Positions 40,479 through 50,090 of a stretch of DNA of 64,000 nucleotides are shown here, one piece after another. Every line of letters begins with the position of its first letter. Within the stretch, counting starts at the first letter, position 1. Source of the stretch: JBAOHV01 sp963714875 (GTDB lineage Bacteria; Actinomycetota; Acidimicrobiia; Acidimicrobiales; Microtrichaceae); the NCBI GenBank assembly GCA_963714875.1, contig CAVQQI010000011.1, forward strand, positions 1,240,001 through 1,304,000. The letters run 5' to 3'. The notes beneath the pieces were generated by a model. It had not been told where the DNA came from and did not search any database. It worked only from the letters and a program-made list of their open reading frames with translations. Made by a program: the position numbers and the translations under genes.

Positions 40479-41966
40479 TCAGGTCGGGTAGGCGTTGCCG
40501 CGTGGACCCGCTCCGGCGGAGCCGCGGAGCGAGCCCGGCAGGTGCAGCGCGTGGGTCTGGGTGAACTCGGCGATGCCCTCGTCGCCGAACTCGCGACCGA
40601 AGCCCGAGCGCTTCACCCCGCCGAACGGCACCCTCAGCGACATACCCGCACGGTTGTGGCAGTTGATGAAGGTCATGCCCGCCTCCAGACGCCGCCCCAC
40701 GTCGAACGCATGCCCGGTGTCGTCGGACCAGACCGAGGACCCGAGGCCCGACTCAGTGGCGTTGGCCTGGCGGATCGCATCGTCCAGATCCGAGTAGCCG
40801 AGCACCGGCACGGTCGGCCCGAACTGCTCGTCGGCCACGATCGACGAGTCCGCCGACGCGCCCACCACCAGGGTCGGTCGGACGAACCAGCCGTTGCCCG
40901 CGTCCCACTCCGCGGTCGTCCGTCCGAGCGGAACCACCGTGGCACCGCCAGCTCGGGCGTCATCGAGCAGGCCCTCGATGCGCTGCACCGCGGCAGCGTT
41001 CACGACCGGCCCGATGGTGACGGTCGGATCCAACGGGTCACCGCACACCAGCACCCGATCCGCGGCGGCGACGAACCGCTCGACGAACTCGTCCAACCGC
41101 TGCTCGGGCACGTAGATGCGTTTGGCCGCCATGCAGACCTGGCCGCTGGTGAGCAGCGCACCGAACACCATGCGCTCCATCACGTCGTCGGTGAAGGTGA
41201 GATCGTCGAGCACGACGGCTGCGTCGTTGCCGCCGAGTTCCAGCACCGCCGGGGTCAGCTGCTCGGCGCAGCCCGCCAGCACGTGGTGCGCCACCGTGGA
41301 TCCGCCGGTGAAGGCGACCTTGCGGACCCGTGGGTCGGTCACCATGGCGTTGCCCACCTCGGCATCGCCGTGCACGACCGAGAGCACGCCGGGCGGCAGG
41401 TGCTGGGCCAGACGGCGCAACGCCTCGGTCACCGCGAACGGGGCGAGCGGCGACGGCTTGACCACGATCACGTTGCCGGTCGCCAACGCCGGGGCCACCT
41501 TGAGCGACGAGAGGATCAACGGTGCGTTCCACGGGACGATCGCGCTGATCACGCCGAACGGCACCCGCTGCAGCACCACCCGACCGGCCTCGTCGTCGAG
41601 CACCCGGTCGGCGCAGACGTCGCCGACCCGATCACACACCCAACCGAGGAACGCCGCGGCGAAGCCCATCTCGCCGGCGCTGTCGGCGACCGGTTTGCCC
41701 AATTCACGGGCCAACAGCGGGGCCAGCTCCTCAGCTGCGTCCGCGACGGCGCGGGCACCTGCGCGCAGCAACGCCACGCGTTCCTCGAGCGGCGTGGCTG
41801 CCCACCCGGCGCTGGCGTCGGTCGCACCTGCGATGGCCCGCGCCACGCCCTGTGGGGTGGTGGTGAGCAGCGTGCCGACGATCTCGCCGTGACGGGCGGG
41901 GTTCTCCCGCACGATCTCGGGCCCGCCGTCGATCCGACCCTCGGCGCCGAAGCCGGCTGCCTTCAT
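40479..41966 (-). CDS. NAD(P)-dependent aldehyde dehydrogenase, copy 2
   Basis: 495 residues. Active-site residues are Asn147 (VPWNAPL), Lys170 (VVKPSPLAP), Glu243 (VLELGGND) and the nucleophile Cys278 (TSGQVCMAAKR), with the FTGGSTVAHH cofactor loop. The start overlaps the upstream isochorismatase-like stop by 4 nt, so it is the last gene of the 49.9-40.5 kb unit. It differs clearly from the ALDH at 20,037 and probably takes another aldehyde. Confidence 0.9.
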   Translation of the reverse strand: MKAAGFGAEGRIDGGPEIVRENPARHGEIVGTLLTTTPQGVARAIAGATDASAGWAATPLEERVALLRAGARAVADAAEELAPLLARELGKPVADSAGEMGFAAAFLGWVCDRVGDVCADRVLDDEAGRVVLQRVPFGVISAIVPWNAPLILSSLKVAPALATGNVIVVKPSPLAPFAVTEALRRLAQHLPPGVLSVVHGDAEVGNAMVTDPRVRKVAFTGGSTVAHHVLAGCAEQLTPAVLELGGNDAAVVLDDLTFTDDVMERMVFGALLTSGQVCMAAKRIYVPEQRLDEFVERFVAAADRVLVCGDPLDPTVTIGPVVNAAAVQRIEGLLDDARAGGATVVPLGRTTAEWDAGNGWFVRPTLVVGASADSSIVADEQFGPTVPVLGYSDLDDAIRQANATESGLGSSVWSDDTGHAFDVGRRLEAGMTFINCHNRAGMSLRVPFGGVKRSGFGREFGDEGIAEFTQTHALHLPGSLRGSAGAGPRGNAYPT

Positions 41967-42577
41967 CGGCCGGACCAGGCGGCGATGACGTCGGCCACCG
42001 TCGCCGCGGGCGCGATCGACCGGAGCGAGGTCAGGGTCGCGTCATGGACCGCAGGGTCGAACGCGCCGCACCCGTCGGCCAGCAGGGTGACACCCAGGTC
42101 CCGACCGTGCGCGTCCCTGGCGGTCGATGCGACACCGCCGTTGGTGACGATGCCGCCGAGCACGACGTGGTCGACGCCGACCTTGCCCAACCACCACCCC
42201 AACCGGGTGTGCGCGAACGCCGAGTAGCTGACCTTGTCGATGGTCAGGTCGGCATCACCGAGCACGTCGACGGTCCCTTGACCCCAGCTGTCGGGGGCGA
42301 AATCACCTGTGCGGAGGAACGGGCGCAACGCCAGCAGGTGCTCGGCGACGAGTGGTTCGCCGGCCCGCCCCGGCCAGATGGTGAAGCGGCTGAACACGAC
42401 CACGGCGCCCGCATCGCGTGCCACCGCCAAGAGCGGCACGAGGTGGTCGGGCAGCGCGGCCAGGCGGTCATCGGACTGCCCACCGCGGGCGTAGGCACCG
42501 TCGGGGTGCAGGAAGTCGTTCTGCAGGTCGATCAGCACCACGGCGCTGCGGGTGGGATCGGGGACGACGGCGCTCAC
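41963..42577 (-). CDS. Isochorismatase-fold hydrolase without the nucleophile cysteine
   Basis: 204 residues with the family start AVVLIDLQNDFLHPDGAY (Asp) and DLTIDKVSYSAF (Lys). At the place of the nucleophile the sequence is GGIVTNGGVASTARDA, with Gly where amidohydrolases have Cys. True isochorismatases (PhzD, EntB) also lack that Cys and use the Asp for vinyl-ether hydrolysis, so this member may act on an enol ether or may be non-catalytic. It overlaps both neighbours by 4 nt, between HyuA and the ALDH. Contrast with the Cys-containing homologue at 23,526. Confidence 0.8.
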   Translation of the reverse strand: MSAVVPDPTRSAVVLIDLQNDFLHPDGAYARGGQSDDRLAALPDHLVPLLAVARDAGAVVVFSRFTIWPGRAGEPLVAEHLLALRPFLRTGDFAPDSWGQGTVDVLGDADLTIDKVSYSAFAHTRLGWWLGKVGVDHVVLGGIVTNGGVASTARDAHGRDLGVTLLADGCGAFDPAVHDATLTSLRSIAPAATVADVIAAWSGR

Positions 42578-44643
42578 CGCGGTGCACGCTCCACGCTCAG
42601 GTTGCCCAACTCATCGACACCGGCGGTCCACCCGGGCGGCAGCACGGTCGTGGCATCGGGTTGTTCGAGGATCGCCGGCCCGTCCACCCGGTCGCCGGGG
42701 GCGAGGGCGCCACGGTCCAGCACGCTCGCGTCGACCCAGGTGCCACCGACGTACAGACGGCGGGCCCCCAGCTCTCGGGAACCGATCGAGTCCGGGGTGC
42801 CCAGTGCTCGCAGGTCCACCTCCGGACGCAGCCCCGTCACGGTCGTGCGCAGAGTGGCGACGCTGATGTCGAGACCGTCGAGCAACCGGCCGTAGACGTC
42901 GCGGTAGTGCCGCTCGAAGGCGTCGCGCACCACCTCGGCGCTGACGGCGCCGGCCGCGATCGCTGCGCCCGACGCGTCGACCAGCGGCACCGTGACCGCG
43001 TGGGTCTGCCCGACGTAGTGCATGTCCAGATGGTGACGGACCTCGGTCCCGACGAGCTGTGCGCCCGAGTGCTCGACCAGCTCCATGCCCTCGGTCTCCG
43101 CGCCCGCCATCAGCGCCGACAGCTCGGCAGGGTCGACCGAGCCCAGCGGACGACCGATGGTGCGCACCATGTCGTGACGCATGTCGGCCATGATGCAGCC
43201 GAGCGCCGAGATCACGCCGGGGTGGCGCGGCACCAACGCACCGGCGAGGCCGATGTCGGCGACGAGCTCGCAGCAGTTGAGCCCTCCCCCGCCGCCGAAG
43301 GGCACCAGACGGAACCGGGTCGGGTCATGGCCGCGTTCGACCGACACCAGCCGCAGCGCGCCCGCCATGGCAGAGGTGGCGACCGCGAAGATCGCCTCGG
43401 CGGCGTCCTCGGTACTCAGGCCCAGCGGCTCGCCGACGACCCGGTCGATCGCAGCACGGGCCGCGTCGACATCCAACGCGTCACGACCGCCGATGGGGCG
43501 ATCGGGATTGATGCGCCCGAGCACCACGTGGGCGTCGGTGACGGTCGGGCGGTCGTTGCCCATGCCGTAGCAGACGGGACCGGGCACACCGCCGGCGGAC
43601 TCCGGGCCGATGCGCAACAGCCCCGATCGGTCGACCCAGGCGATGGAACCGCCGCCCGCCCCGATGGTCGAGATCTCGATCATCGGCGTGCGGATCACCA
43701 TGCCGAAGTCGATCGTGGTCTGTGCGGTCACGACCGGGCGGCCGCCGCTGACCACCGCCACGTCGAAGCTGGTGCCGCCCACGTCACCGGTCAGGACGTC
43801 GGACAGGCCGACCCCACCCGCGATCGCGGCGGCAGCGCCGACGCCTGCTGCGGGACCCGACAGCGCGGTGCGCACCGGGAAGCGACGTGCCGCTTCGACA
43901 CTCATCACCCCGCCGTTCGACGCGACGATCAGGAGCTCGCCGACGAACCCGGCCTCGGCCAGCGCCGACTCCAGCGCCCCCAGGTAGCCGCCCACGACCG
44001 GCTGCAGGTAGGCGTTGAGCGTGGTGGTCGAGGTTCGCTCGAACTCGCGGATCTCGGGGAGGATCTCCGACGAGATCGACACGGCGTCGTTGGGCCACAT
44101 GGCCCGCAGGACCCCAGCGGCCGCCTGCTCGTTCGCGGAGTTCGCGTAGCTGTGCAGGAACGTGACCGCCACGGCGACCGCTCCCCGGTCCAACAGCTGC
44201 TGGGCGGCAACGGCGACGTCCTGCGGATCGACGTGTGCGAGCACGGTCCCGTCGGCCAGGGTGCGCTCGGCGACGCCGACACGTAGATCGCGCGGCGACA
44301 CGGGCACGAAGTCACCCCACAGGCCCCACGTGGAGGGTCGGTCGCGGCGACGCATCTCGAGCACGTCGGCGAAGCCCTCGGTGGTGATGATGCCGGTGCG
44401 CGCCCCGTTGCGTTCCAGCAGGGCGTTGGTGCCGACGGTGGTGCCGTGCACGATGGCGCCGACCCGGTCGAGCGAGTCGACGGTCCGGTCGAGGCCGGCC
44501 ATGAACCCGGCGGACTCCCGAGACCGCGTCGAGCTGACCTTGCCGATGCGCACCGCGCCGGTGGCCTCGTCCACGTTGACCACGTCGGTGAACGTGCCGC
44601 CCACGTCGATGCCGACGACGTGCGGTCGATCCACGTCAGCCAC
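42574..44643 (-). CDS. hyuA: Hydantoinase/oxoprolinase subunit A (ATP-dependent cyclic amide hydrolase)
   Basis: 689 residues, normal for HyuA. The N-terminal ASKHA-type nucleotide site is VVGIDVGGTFTDVVNV; a second phosphate loop is LTGDVGGTSFDVAVV, with VHGTTVGTNALLERNG and VPFGGGGGLNCCELV as further family blocks. With HyuB it uses ATP to open five-membered lactam, hydantoin or imide rings. GTG 44643 overlaps the HyuB stop by 8 nt. A much longer open frame upstream lies over hyuB and is rejected. In this locus opening of a pyrrolinone or maleimide ring is a plausible role. Confidence 0.9.
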   Translation of the reverse strand: MADVDRPHVVGIDVGGTFTDVVNVDEATGAVRIGKVSSTRSRESAGFMAGLDRTVDSLDRVGAIVHGTTVGTNALLERNGARTGIITTEGFADVLEMRRRDRPSTWGLWGDFVPVSPRDLRVGVAERTLADGTVLAHVDPQDVAVAAQQLLDRGAVAVAVTFLHSYANSANEQAAAGVLRAMWPNDAVSISSEILPEIREFERTSTTTLNAYLQPVVGGYLGALESALAEAGFVGELLIVASNGGVMSVEAARRFPVRTALSGPAAGVGAAAAIAGGVGLSDVLTGDVGGTSFDVAVVSGGRPVVTAQTTIDFGMVIRTPMIEISTIGAGGGSIAWVDRSGLLRIGPESAGGVPGPVCYGMGNDRPTVTDAHVVLGRINPDRPIGGRDALDVDAARAAIDRVVGEPLGLSTEDAAEAIFAVATSAMAGALRLVSVERGHDPTRFRLVPFGGGGGLNCCELVADIGLAGALVPRHPGVISALGCIMADMRHDMVRTIGRPLGSVDPAELSALMAGAETEGMELVEHSGAQLVGTEVRHHLDMHYVGQTHAVTVPLVDASGAAIAAGAVSAEVVRDAFERHYRDVYGRLLDGLDISVATLRTTVTGLRPEVDLRALGTPDSIGSRELGARRLYVGGTWVDASVLDRGALAPGDRVDGPAILEQPDATTVLPPGWTAGVDELGNLSVERAPR

Positions 44644-46417
44644 GGCGTCTGCTCCGCTCCGCCTCGGTCGCGTCGGTGTCGACAGCGCCATCAGCGACCA
44701 GGTGGACGCCGTAGTCACCCAGCGCCGCGTCGATGCTGACGTAGCCCAACGCGACGTCGCGGGCGACGGCGTCGGGGTCGCGCTGCAGCGGGTCGCCGTA
44801 GCCACCGCCGCCGGGGCTGTCGATCCGCAGTCGTCGTCCCGCGACGAGCGACACGCCGGTCGACTTGGAGCCGAGCTCGGGCAGCACCTCGCCGTGGTCG
44901 CCGTCGAACGAGACTCGGTTGGGTGCAGCCGGTCCGCCGCCAGCGATGCCCTTCGGTGCGAACAGGGCCCGGTCGCCGAACACGAAGGCTTCGGCGTGAT
45001 CGGCCAGGACCTCGATCTCGTAGCTGGCGCCCAGTCCGCCACGGTGCATGCCGGCACCGCCGGAGTCGGACCGCAGGGCCCAGCGCGTGTAGCGCACCGG
45101 ATAGCGCGACTCCATGATCTCCAACGGCGGGATCGTGGCGGTCGACAGCGGTGCGTTGCCGTGGTTCAGGCCGTCGGACTCGGGCGAGCCACCGAGGCCG
45201 CCACCGTGGAAGCCGAACATGACCCAGGGCGCCGCATCGGCGGTCCGGCCGCTGATCGACAGCGCGTTGATGGTGCCGTACGAGCAGCCGTTGGACAGCT
45301 CCGGTGCAGCTTCGGCCATGGCGCAGAAGACCAGGTCCATGATCCGCAGGATGGTCTCGGTGTAGCCGCCGACCGGACGGGGGTGCTCCGCGGCGAGGAT
45401 CGAACCCTCGGGCAGCGTGATGCGCACCGGTTCCAGGCATCCCGCGTTCGCCGGGACCTCCCGGAACAGGTGCTTGAGCGCCACGTAGCACGCGGCCCGA
45501 GCAGTCGTGGCAGAGATGTTGACCGGACCGGTCACCGCCGGTGAGCTGCCGGTGAAGTCCAGGTGCAGCTCGTCGCCCGACACGGTGAGCGCCAGGCGCA
45601 GCTCGATCGCCTCGGGCGAGCTGCCGTCGTTGTCGAGGTGGTCGATCGCGCTCCAGGTGCCGTCGGGCAGTTCGGACAGGTGGCTGCGCATCAGCGCAGC
45701 GGCGCGCACCGACAGCTCGTCGATCGCCTCGGCCACGACGTCGTCGCCGTAGTCGTCGAGCAGCTCGTCGAGTCGGCGCACACCCAGGTCGAGCGCGTTG
45801 AGCTGTCCGTTCAGGTCGCCGTACGCGGTCGCCGGCGAACGGCCGATCGAACAGATGACGTCCACCACGTCGGTGTCCAGCACACCACCTCGACGCAGCT
45901 TCACCGGCGGCAGGCAGACCCCCTCCTGGTAGGAGTCGGTCGCGGCAGGGTTGTAGTTGCCGGCGACGGCGCCACCGACGTCGGTGAAGTGGCCGACCGA
46001 GGCCAGGTGGCACCAGACCTTCCCGTTGCGGAAGTACGGGCGCACCATCTTCATGTCGTTCAGATGGGTGCCTGCTCCATAGGGGTCGTTGGTGCAGTAG
46101 ACGTCGCCCTCGACCAGCACGCCGGCGTCGACGGCACCCTGGACCGACTCCTGTGCGTCGACCCGGCGGGCGTCGCGCAGGATCCGGTCGATGACCAGCC
46201 CGACCGCACCCGACATGGAACCGATGAAGACCGGTAGCCCGGCAGAGCCCTGCACCAGGGTCGCGCCCGTGGTGGCGTGATAGAGCCCGTGCGACGCGTC
46301 GTGCGCCTCGGCGATGATCGGGTTGAACGCGGAACGGAACAGCGTGGCATCCATCTCATCGGCGACCTGCCCGAGTCGACCGGCGAGGACTGCGAGCGTG
46401 ACGGCGTCGATGCTCAT
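44636..46417 (-). CDS. hyuB: Hydantoinase/oxoprolinase subunit B
   Basis: 593 residues with the HyuB landmarks: the start VTLAVLAGRLGQVADEMDATLFRSAFNP read as two blocks, YCTNDPYGAGTHLNDMKMV (metal-binding), GHFTDVGGAVAGNYNP, and the C-terminal RIDSPGGGGYGDPLQRDP. It works as a complex with HyuA, gene order B then A with an 8-nt overlap. Its start overlaps the stop of the frameshifted PrpD gene by 4 nt (ATGA). Confidence 0.9.
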   Translation of the reverse strand: MSIDAVTLAVLAGRLGQVADEMDATLFRSAFNPIIAEAHDASHGLYHATTGATLVQGSAGLPVFIGSMSGAVGLVIDRILRDARRVDAQESVQGAVDAGVLVEGDVYCTNDPYGAGTHLNDMKMVRPYFRNGKVWCHLASVGHFTDVGGAVAGNYNPAATDSYQEGVCLPPVKLRRGGVLDTDVVDVICSIGRSPATAYGDLNGQLNALDLGVRRLDELLDDYGDDVVAEAIDELSVRAAALMRSHLSELPDGTWSAIDHLDNDGSSPEAIELRLALTVSGDELHLDFTGSSPAVTGPVNISATTARAACYVALKHLFREVPANAGCLEPVRITLPEGSILAAEHPRPVGGYTETILRIMDLVFCAMAEAAPELSNGCSYGTINALSISGRTADAAPWVMFGFHGGGLGGSPESDGLNHGNAPLSTATIPPLEIMESRYPVRYTRWALRSDSGGAGMHRGGLGASYEIEVLADHAEAFVFGDRALFAPKGIAGGGPAAPNRVSFDGDHGEVLPELGSKSTGVSLVAGRRLRIDSPGGGGYGDPLQRDPDAVARDVALGYVSIDAALGDYGVHLVADGAVDTDATEAERSRRRG

Positions 46418-47893
46418 GTGCGGGCGGGTGCCGGTCCGTCGATCACCACGGGAAACCTGCCGAGCCGACGCACCGGCTCCAGCAGATCACGGATCACCTG
46501 CCCGGGTTGCTCGGACGCCGACAGCTCACCGACGCCGGCCAGGACCCGAGCCTGCATCGTCGGGCGACAACGCGCCGGCGACGTTGTCATCGAACTTCGC
46601 TCGCAGCTCATCGGCGGACAGCGGGTGCACGTCGCCGCCGCGGTTGGCCAGCACCTCGGCCACCAGGTGTCGGCCGTCGTGGGTGTGCACCTCGAGCACG
46701 GCGGGGAACTGGTGCGGGTAGATGTCGTCGCAGCGCGCCGAGCCACCGACGGTGATGGTCGCCATCACCGCGCGCAGCTCCGGGTCGATCGCGGCGGCGT
46801 CGCTGAAGTCGCGTAGTCCGAGCCCGAGGCCCCCACCGCCGCGCAGCGCAGCAGCGATCGCGAACGGGCCGGAGAACTGCGCCTGGTAGCCGGTGAGGGG
46901 ACGCTGCTTGACCTGGAGCGGTTCGCCGATCGTGCGCACAGTGGGAGTGGCGACCGAGAGATGTGCCGAGGCGACGTCGGACAGCGCCAGACCCTGTTCG
47001 CGCAGCTGGATCGCCGCGTCGATCGCGGTGTGGGTGAAGTGGTTGGCCGGGTACGGCTTGTAGAAGATCGACGCCGCTTCCCACCGCTCGCCCAGCCCGT
47101 CGAGCACCGGTGCGGCGTCCCACTCGTCGCGCAGCAGCGCCTGGAACAGGCCGAATCGACCCTCGAGCGCGGTGGGCGCTCCGGTGATGCCGCGCTCGAC
47201 CAACATCGCCGCGGTGACCCCCGCCTGCGCCGCCCATCCGCAGTGCAACCGCTTGACGGTGCCGCCGGTGCGGTTGGCCTCGATGATGCCCGAGGCCATG
47301 GATGCCGCCACGCCCATGGCGTTCGCCAGCCCGGTCGCGTCGAGCCCGCTCAACCGCGCCGCGGTGGCGGCGGAGCCGATGGCGCCGCAGATGCTGGTCG
47401 CGTGCTGGCCGTGTTCGAAGTAGATCGACTGGCCCGGCTCATCGTCCGATGCGGGCCGGTAGCCGGCCATGCCCAGCCGCACCGTGATCTCCAGTCCGAT
47501 GGCGATGGACGACAGCAGGTCCTGGCCGGACGCGCCGGCTCGTTCGCCCGCGGCCAGCGCCGCGGGCACCACCGAGGCCGAGGGGTGCACGATCGAGGGG
47601 AGGTGCGTGTCGTCGAAGTCCAGGGAGTGCGCGAGCACACCGTTGACGAACGCGGCGGTGGGAGCCGAGGTGCGCTCGGCCAGCCCCACCGCAGTGGCGC
47701 TGGCACGGCCACCCAGTTCATCGGCGAAGCCCAGCACCGAGCCCGACGTGTCGAGCCGCGTGGCGGCGACCGCGAGTCCGATGATGTCGAGCACACGGGC
47801 GTCCAGGCCGTCGCGCAGCCCGCCCGGCAGATCGGCGAAGGTGGTGTCGGCCCCCAGTTCCCCGAGGCGCTGGACCAGCGTCCGTTCGGCCAT
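46414..47893 (-). CDS. MmgE/PrpD-family dehydratase/hydratase, C-terminus frameshifted
   Basis: From ATG 47893 the frame gives the MmgE/PrpD fold (2-methylcitrate dehydratase, iminodisuccinate epimerase, aconitate decarboxylase relatives): DFDDTHLPSIVHPSASVV, the EANRTGGTVKRLHCGWAAQ active-site block and FYKPYPANHFTH. Near 46,558 the frame shifts by +1. The original frame stops at 46,526 in non-family sequence, whereas the shifted frame continues with QARVLAGVGELSASEQPGQV and stops at 46,414 with an ATGA overlap to hyuB. So about 50 C-terminal residues are displaced by a single-base indel, real or technical. Confidence 0.8.
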
Positions 47894-48741
47894 CACTGAC
47901 CTCCGATGAGCGCGAGCGGTCGCACCGGCGAACCGGTGGCACCCACCAGGTGCAGTGGCGCCACGACGAGCACGAACTCGGCGACACCGGTCGCGGCCAG
48001 CTCGTCGAGTGCCATGGTCTCGATGATGTAGATGCCCGACTCGACCAGCAGCACCCGGTGTGCGGGAAGCAGCGCGTGGCCGTTGCCGGGCGCCAGGCGC
48101 TCGAACGCGATCGTGTCGGCACCGACCGCGACCGCGCCACGGTCGGCACACCAGCGCGCGCCGGGCTCGCCCACACCCGGCACTCCGGACTCGCGACCGA
48201 CGAAGGCAGCTGCATCGGACCAGTTGCTGCCCCACCCCGACCGGATCAGCACCACATCACCGCGACGCACCCGCACACCCGCACGTGCCTCGGCGGCGTC
48301 CAGGTCGTCGGGGGTGATCTCCTCGCCGCCGGCCAGGCACTCGACGCCGCGCAGTGCGGGGATGTCCAGCAGGATCCCGCGCGCCACGATCGGAGGGATC
48401 TCGTCCACGCCGTGCGTGCTGAGCCGGCCTCCCTGTTGCACCGACTCCGCATCGGCACCCCCGTGCAGCTGTCCGCAGTGCGAGACGTGGCCGAGCGCGT
48501 CGATGTGGGTGCCGACGTGGGTGCCCGAGACCAGCAGATCGTTCGCTGCCGAGCCGCCGTCCGCTCGCACCATGTCGCCATGGCGACGCGGCATGGACAG
48601 ACGGAACTCGGGGTGGTTCGGCGACTGCGGCATGCCCAGCGCCATCGGTCGGGACAGGTCGATGATCCGGGTGCCCGCGGCGAGCACTCCGGCGGGATCG
48701 AGGCCGGCCGGGTCGGCAGCGGTGTCCAGCGGCGGCGTCAC
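47893..48741 (-). CDS. Metal-dependent cyclase/kynurenine-formamidase-family hydrolase
   Basis: 282 residues with a GTG start. Family motif VSGTHVGTHIDALGHVSH gives the zinc-binding HxGTHxD pattern; DVVLIRSGWGSNW and VGADTIAFERL follow. These enzymes hydrolyse amides or lactones such as N-formylkynurenine. Its stop overlaps the PrpD start by one base (TGATG) and its start overlaps the CoA-transferase stop by 4 nt, so it is well inside the operon. Confidence 0.85.
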   Translation of the reverse strand: MTPPLDTAADPAGLDPAGVLAAGTRIIDLSRPMALGMPQSPNHPEFRLSMPRRHGDMVRADGGSAANDLLVSGTHVGTHIDALGHVSHCGQLHGGADAESVQQGGRLSTHGVDEIPPIVARGILLDIPALRGVECLAGGEEITPDDLDAAEARAGVRVRRGDVVLIRSGWGSNWSDAAAFVGRESGVPGVGEPGARWCADRGAVAVGADTIAFERLAPGNGHALLPAHRVLLVESGIYIIETMALDELAATGVAEFVLVVAPLHLVGATGSPVRPLALIGGQ

Positions 48742-49955
48742 GCGACGACCTCAGCGGCGCGCAGCTCGGCGATCCGCTCGGAGTCCAGCCCGAGCCCGTC
48801 GAGCACCTCGTCGGTGTCGGCGCCGAGCGACCTGCCGGTGTGGCGGATCGCCCCGGGAGTGTCGGACAGTCGGAACAGCACGTTCTGCATCTTCATCCGG
48901 CCCAACTCGTCGTCATCGACGGTCGTGATCATGTCCAGTGCCTGCACCTGCGGATCCGCCAGGACATCGGCAGCGGTGTACACCGGAGCGACCGCGGCAT
49001 CAGCTGCCTCGAACGCCTCGATCACCTCGTCCGCGCTGCGCTGTGCGATCCACTCGGCGACGTAGCGGTCCAACTCCTCGACGTGCGCGGCGCGCCCGGC
49101 TGCGGACGCGAACCACTCCTCGTCGATGACCTCGGGGTGACCGACCAGGCGCAGCACTCGCTCGGCGATCGACGTGGCCGAGGTGGAGACCGCGAGCCAG
49201 CGATCGTCCGCCGTGCGGTAGGTGTTGCGGGGGGCGTTGGAGGACGAACGGTTGCCGGTGCGTTGCTGCAGGGTGCCCGTCTGGTCGTACACGCTGGGGC
49301 CCGGGCCGACAGCGCACATCATCGGCTCGAGCAACGACAGGTCGACGATCTGCCCACGGCCGGACCCGCCCGGTCGGTCCCGGTGCCACAACGCCATCAT
49401 CACCGCGCCGAGGCCGCTCAACCCGCACAGGGTGTCGGCCAGGCCCATCGACGGCAGCGTCGGCGGACCATCGGGCTGGCCGGTGACCGCAGCAAAGCCC
49501 GACATCGCCTCGGCCAGCGTGCCGAATCCCGGACGCGAGCGGTACGGGCCCGACTGACCGAACCCCGTGATGCGCACCAGCACCAACTCGGGGTTCACCG
49601 AGTGCAACTGCTCCCAGCCGATCCCCCACCTCTCCAGGGTGCCCGGACGGAAGTTCTCGACGATGACGTCCGCGTCGGCGGCCATCTGCAACAGCAGCTC
49701 GGCACCCTCGGGCCGCCCCAGGTCGATGGCGACGCACCGCTTGTTGCGCGCCACGGTCTTCCACCAGATCCCGACGCCGCGGTGGTGTGCACCATGGTTG
49801 CGGAACGAGTCGCCCTTGCGCGGGTGTTCGACCTTGACGACGTCGGCGCCGTAGTCACCCAGCATCTGGGCGGTGAGCGGCCCGGCCAGGACGGTCGAGA
49901 GGTCGATGACCGAGAGACCCTGGAGCGGGCCCGAGATCGCTGCACGGTCGGTCAC
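48738..49955 (-). CDS. Class III CoA-transferase (CaiB/BaiF family), copy 2
   Basis: 405 residues with a GTG start, the same length and layout as the copy at 26,282: LSVIDLSTVLAGPLTAQMLG, VENFRPGTLERWG, GFGQSGPYRSRPGFGTLAEA. It is the first gene of the 49.9-40.5 kb operon (CoA-transferase, cyclase, PrpD, HyuB, HyuA, isochorismatase-like, ALDH). Operator h lies 45 nt upstream. Two diverged copies in one regulon point to two acids being activated. Confidence 0.9.
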   Translation of the reverse strand: MTDRAAISGPLQGLSVIDLSTVLAGPLTAQMLGDYGADVVKVEHPRKGDSFRNHGAHHRGVGIWWKTVARNKRCVAIDLGRPEGAELLLQMAADADVIVENFRPGTLERWGIGWEQLHSVNPELVLVRITGFGQSGPYRSRPGFGTLAEAMSGFAAVTGQPDGPPTLPSMGLADTLCGLSGLGAVMMALWHRDRPGGSGRGQIVDLSLLEPMMCAVGPGPSVYDQTGTLQQRTGNRSSSNAPRNTYRTADDRWLAVSTSATSIAERVLRLVGHPEVIDEEWFASAAGRAAHVEELDRYVAEWIAQRSADEVIEAFEAADAAVAPVYTAADVLADPQVQALDMITTVDDDELGRMKMQNVLFRLSDTPGAIRHTGRSLGADTDEVLDGLGLDSERIAELRAAEVVA

Positions 49956-50000
49956 TGACGCTCTCCCCCTCCGGTCCGGAATCCTGGCACCGACCGGCGT

Positions 50001-50027
50001 GTTTCGGTCAGCGGAACGCTATTCCAG
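50001..50027. promoter_or_regulatory. Regulon operator h upstream of the CoA-transferase/HyuAB operon
   Basis: GTTTCGG-TCA-GCGGAAC-GCT-ATTCCAG, three half-sites between the CoA-transferase (minus, start 49,955) and the IclR gene (plus, start 50,116). It lies 64 nt from operator i. The centre GCGGAAC-GCT is identical to operators c and d. Confidence 0.7.
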
Positions 50028-50090
50028 TTTGGCGGCACCCGCAGCGGGTGGTCAAGGTCGCACCTCGACCGGTCCGGATGGGTACATTGC

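Noticed and set aside
42418..44286. A 622-codon plus-strand open frame opposite hyuA
   Set aside because: Shadow of hyuA; His/Arg/Gln-rich and without recognisable domains.
46325..46345. GCGGAAC-like sequence resembling the regulon operator
   Set aside because: It lies inside the hyuB coding region, the spacing is wrong (GCGGAAC-GGA-ACAGC) and no inverted half-site follows.
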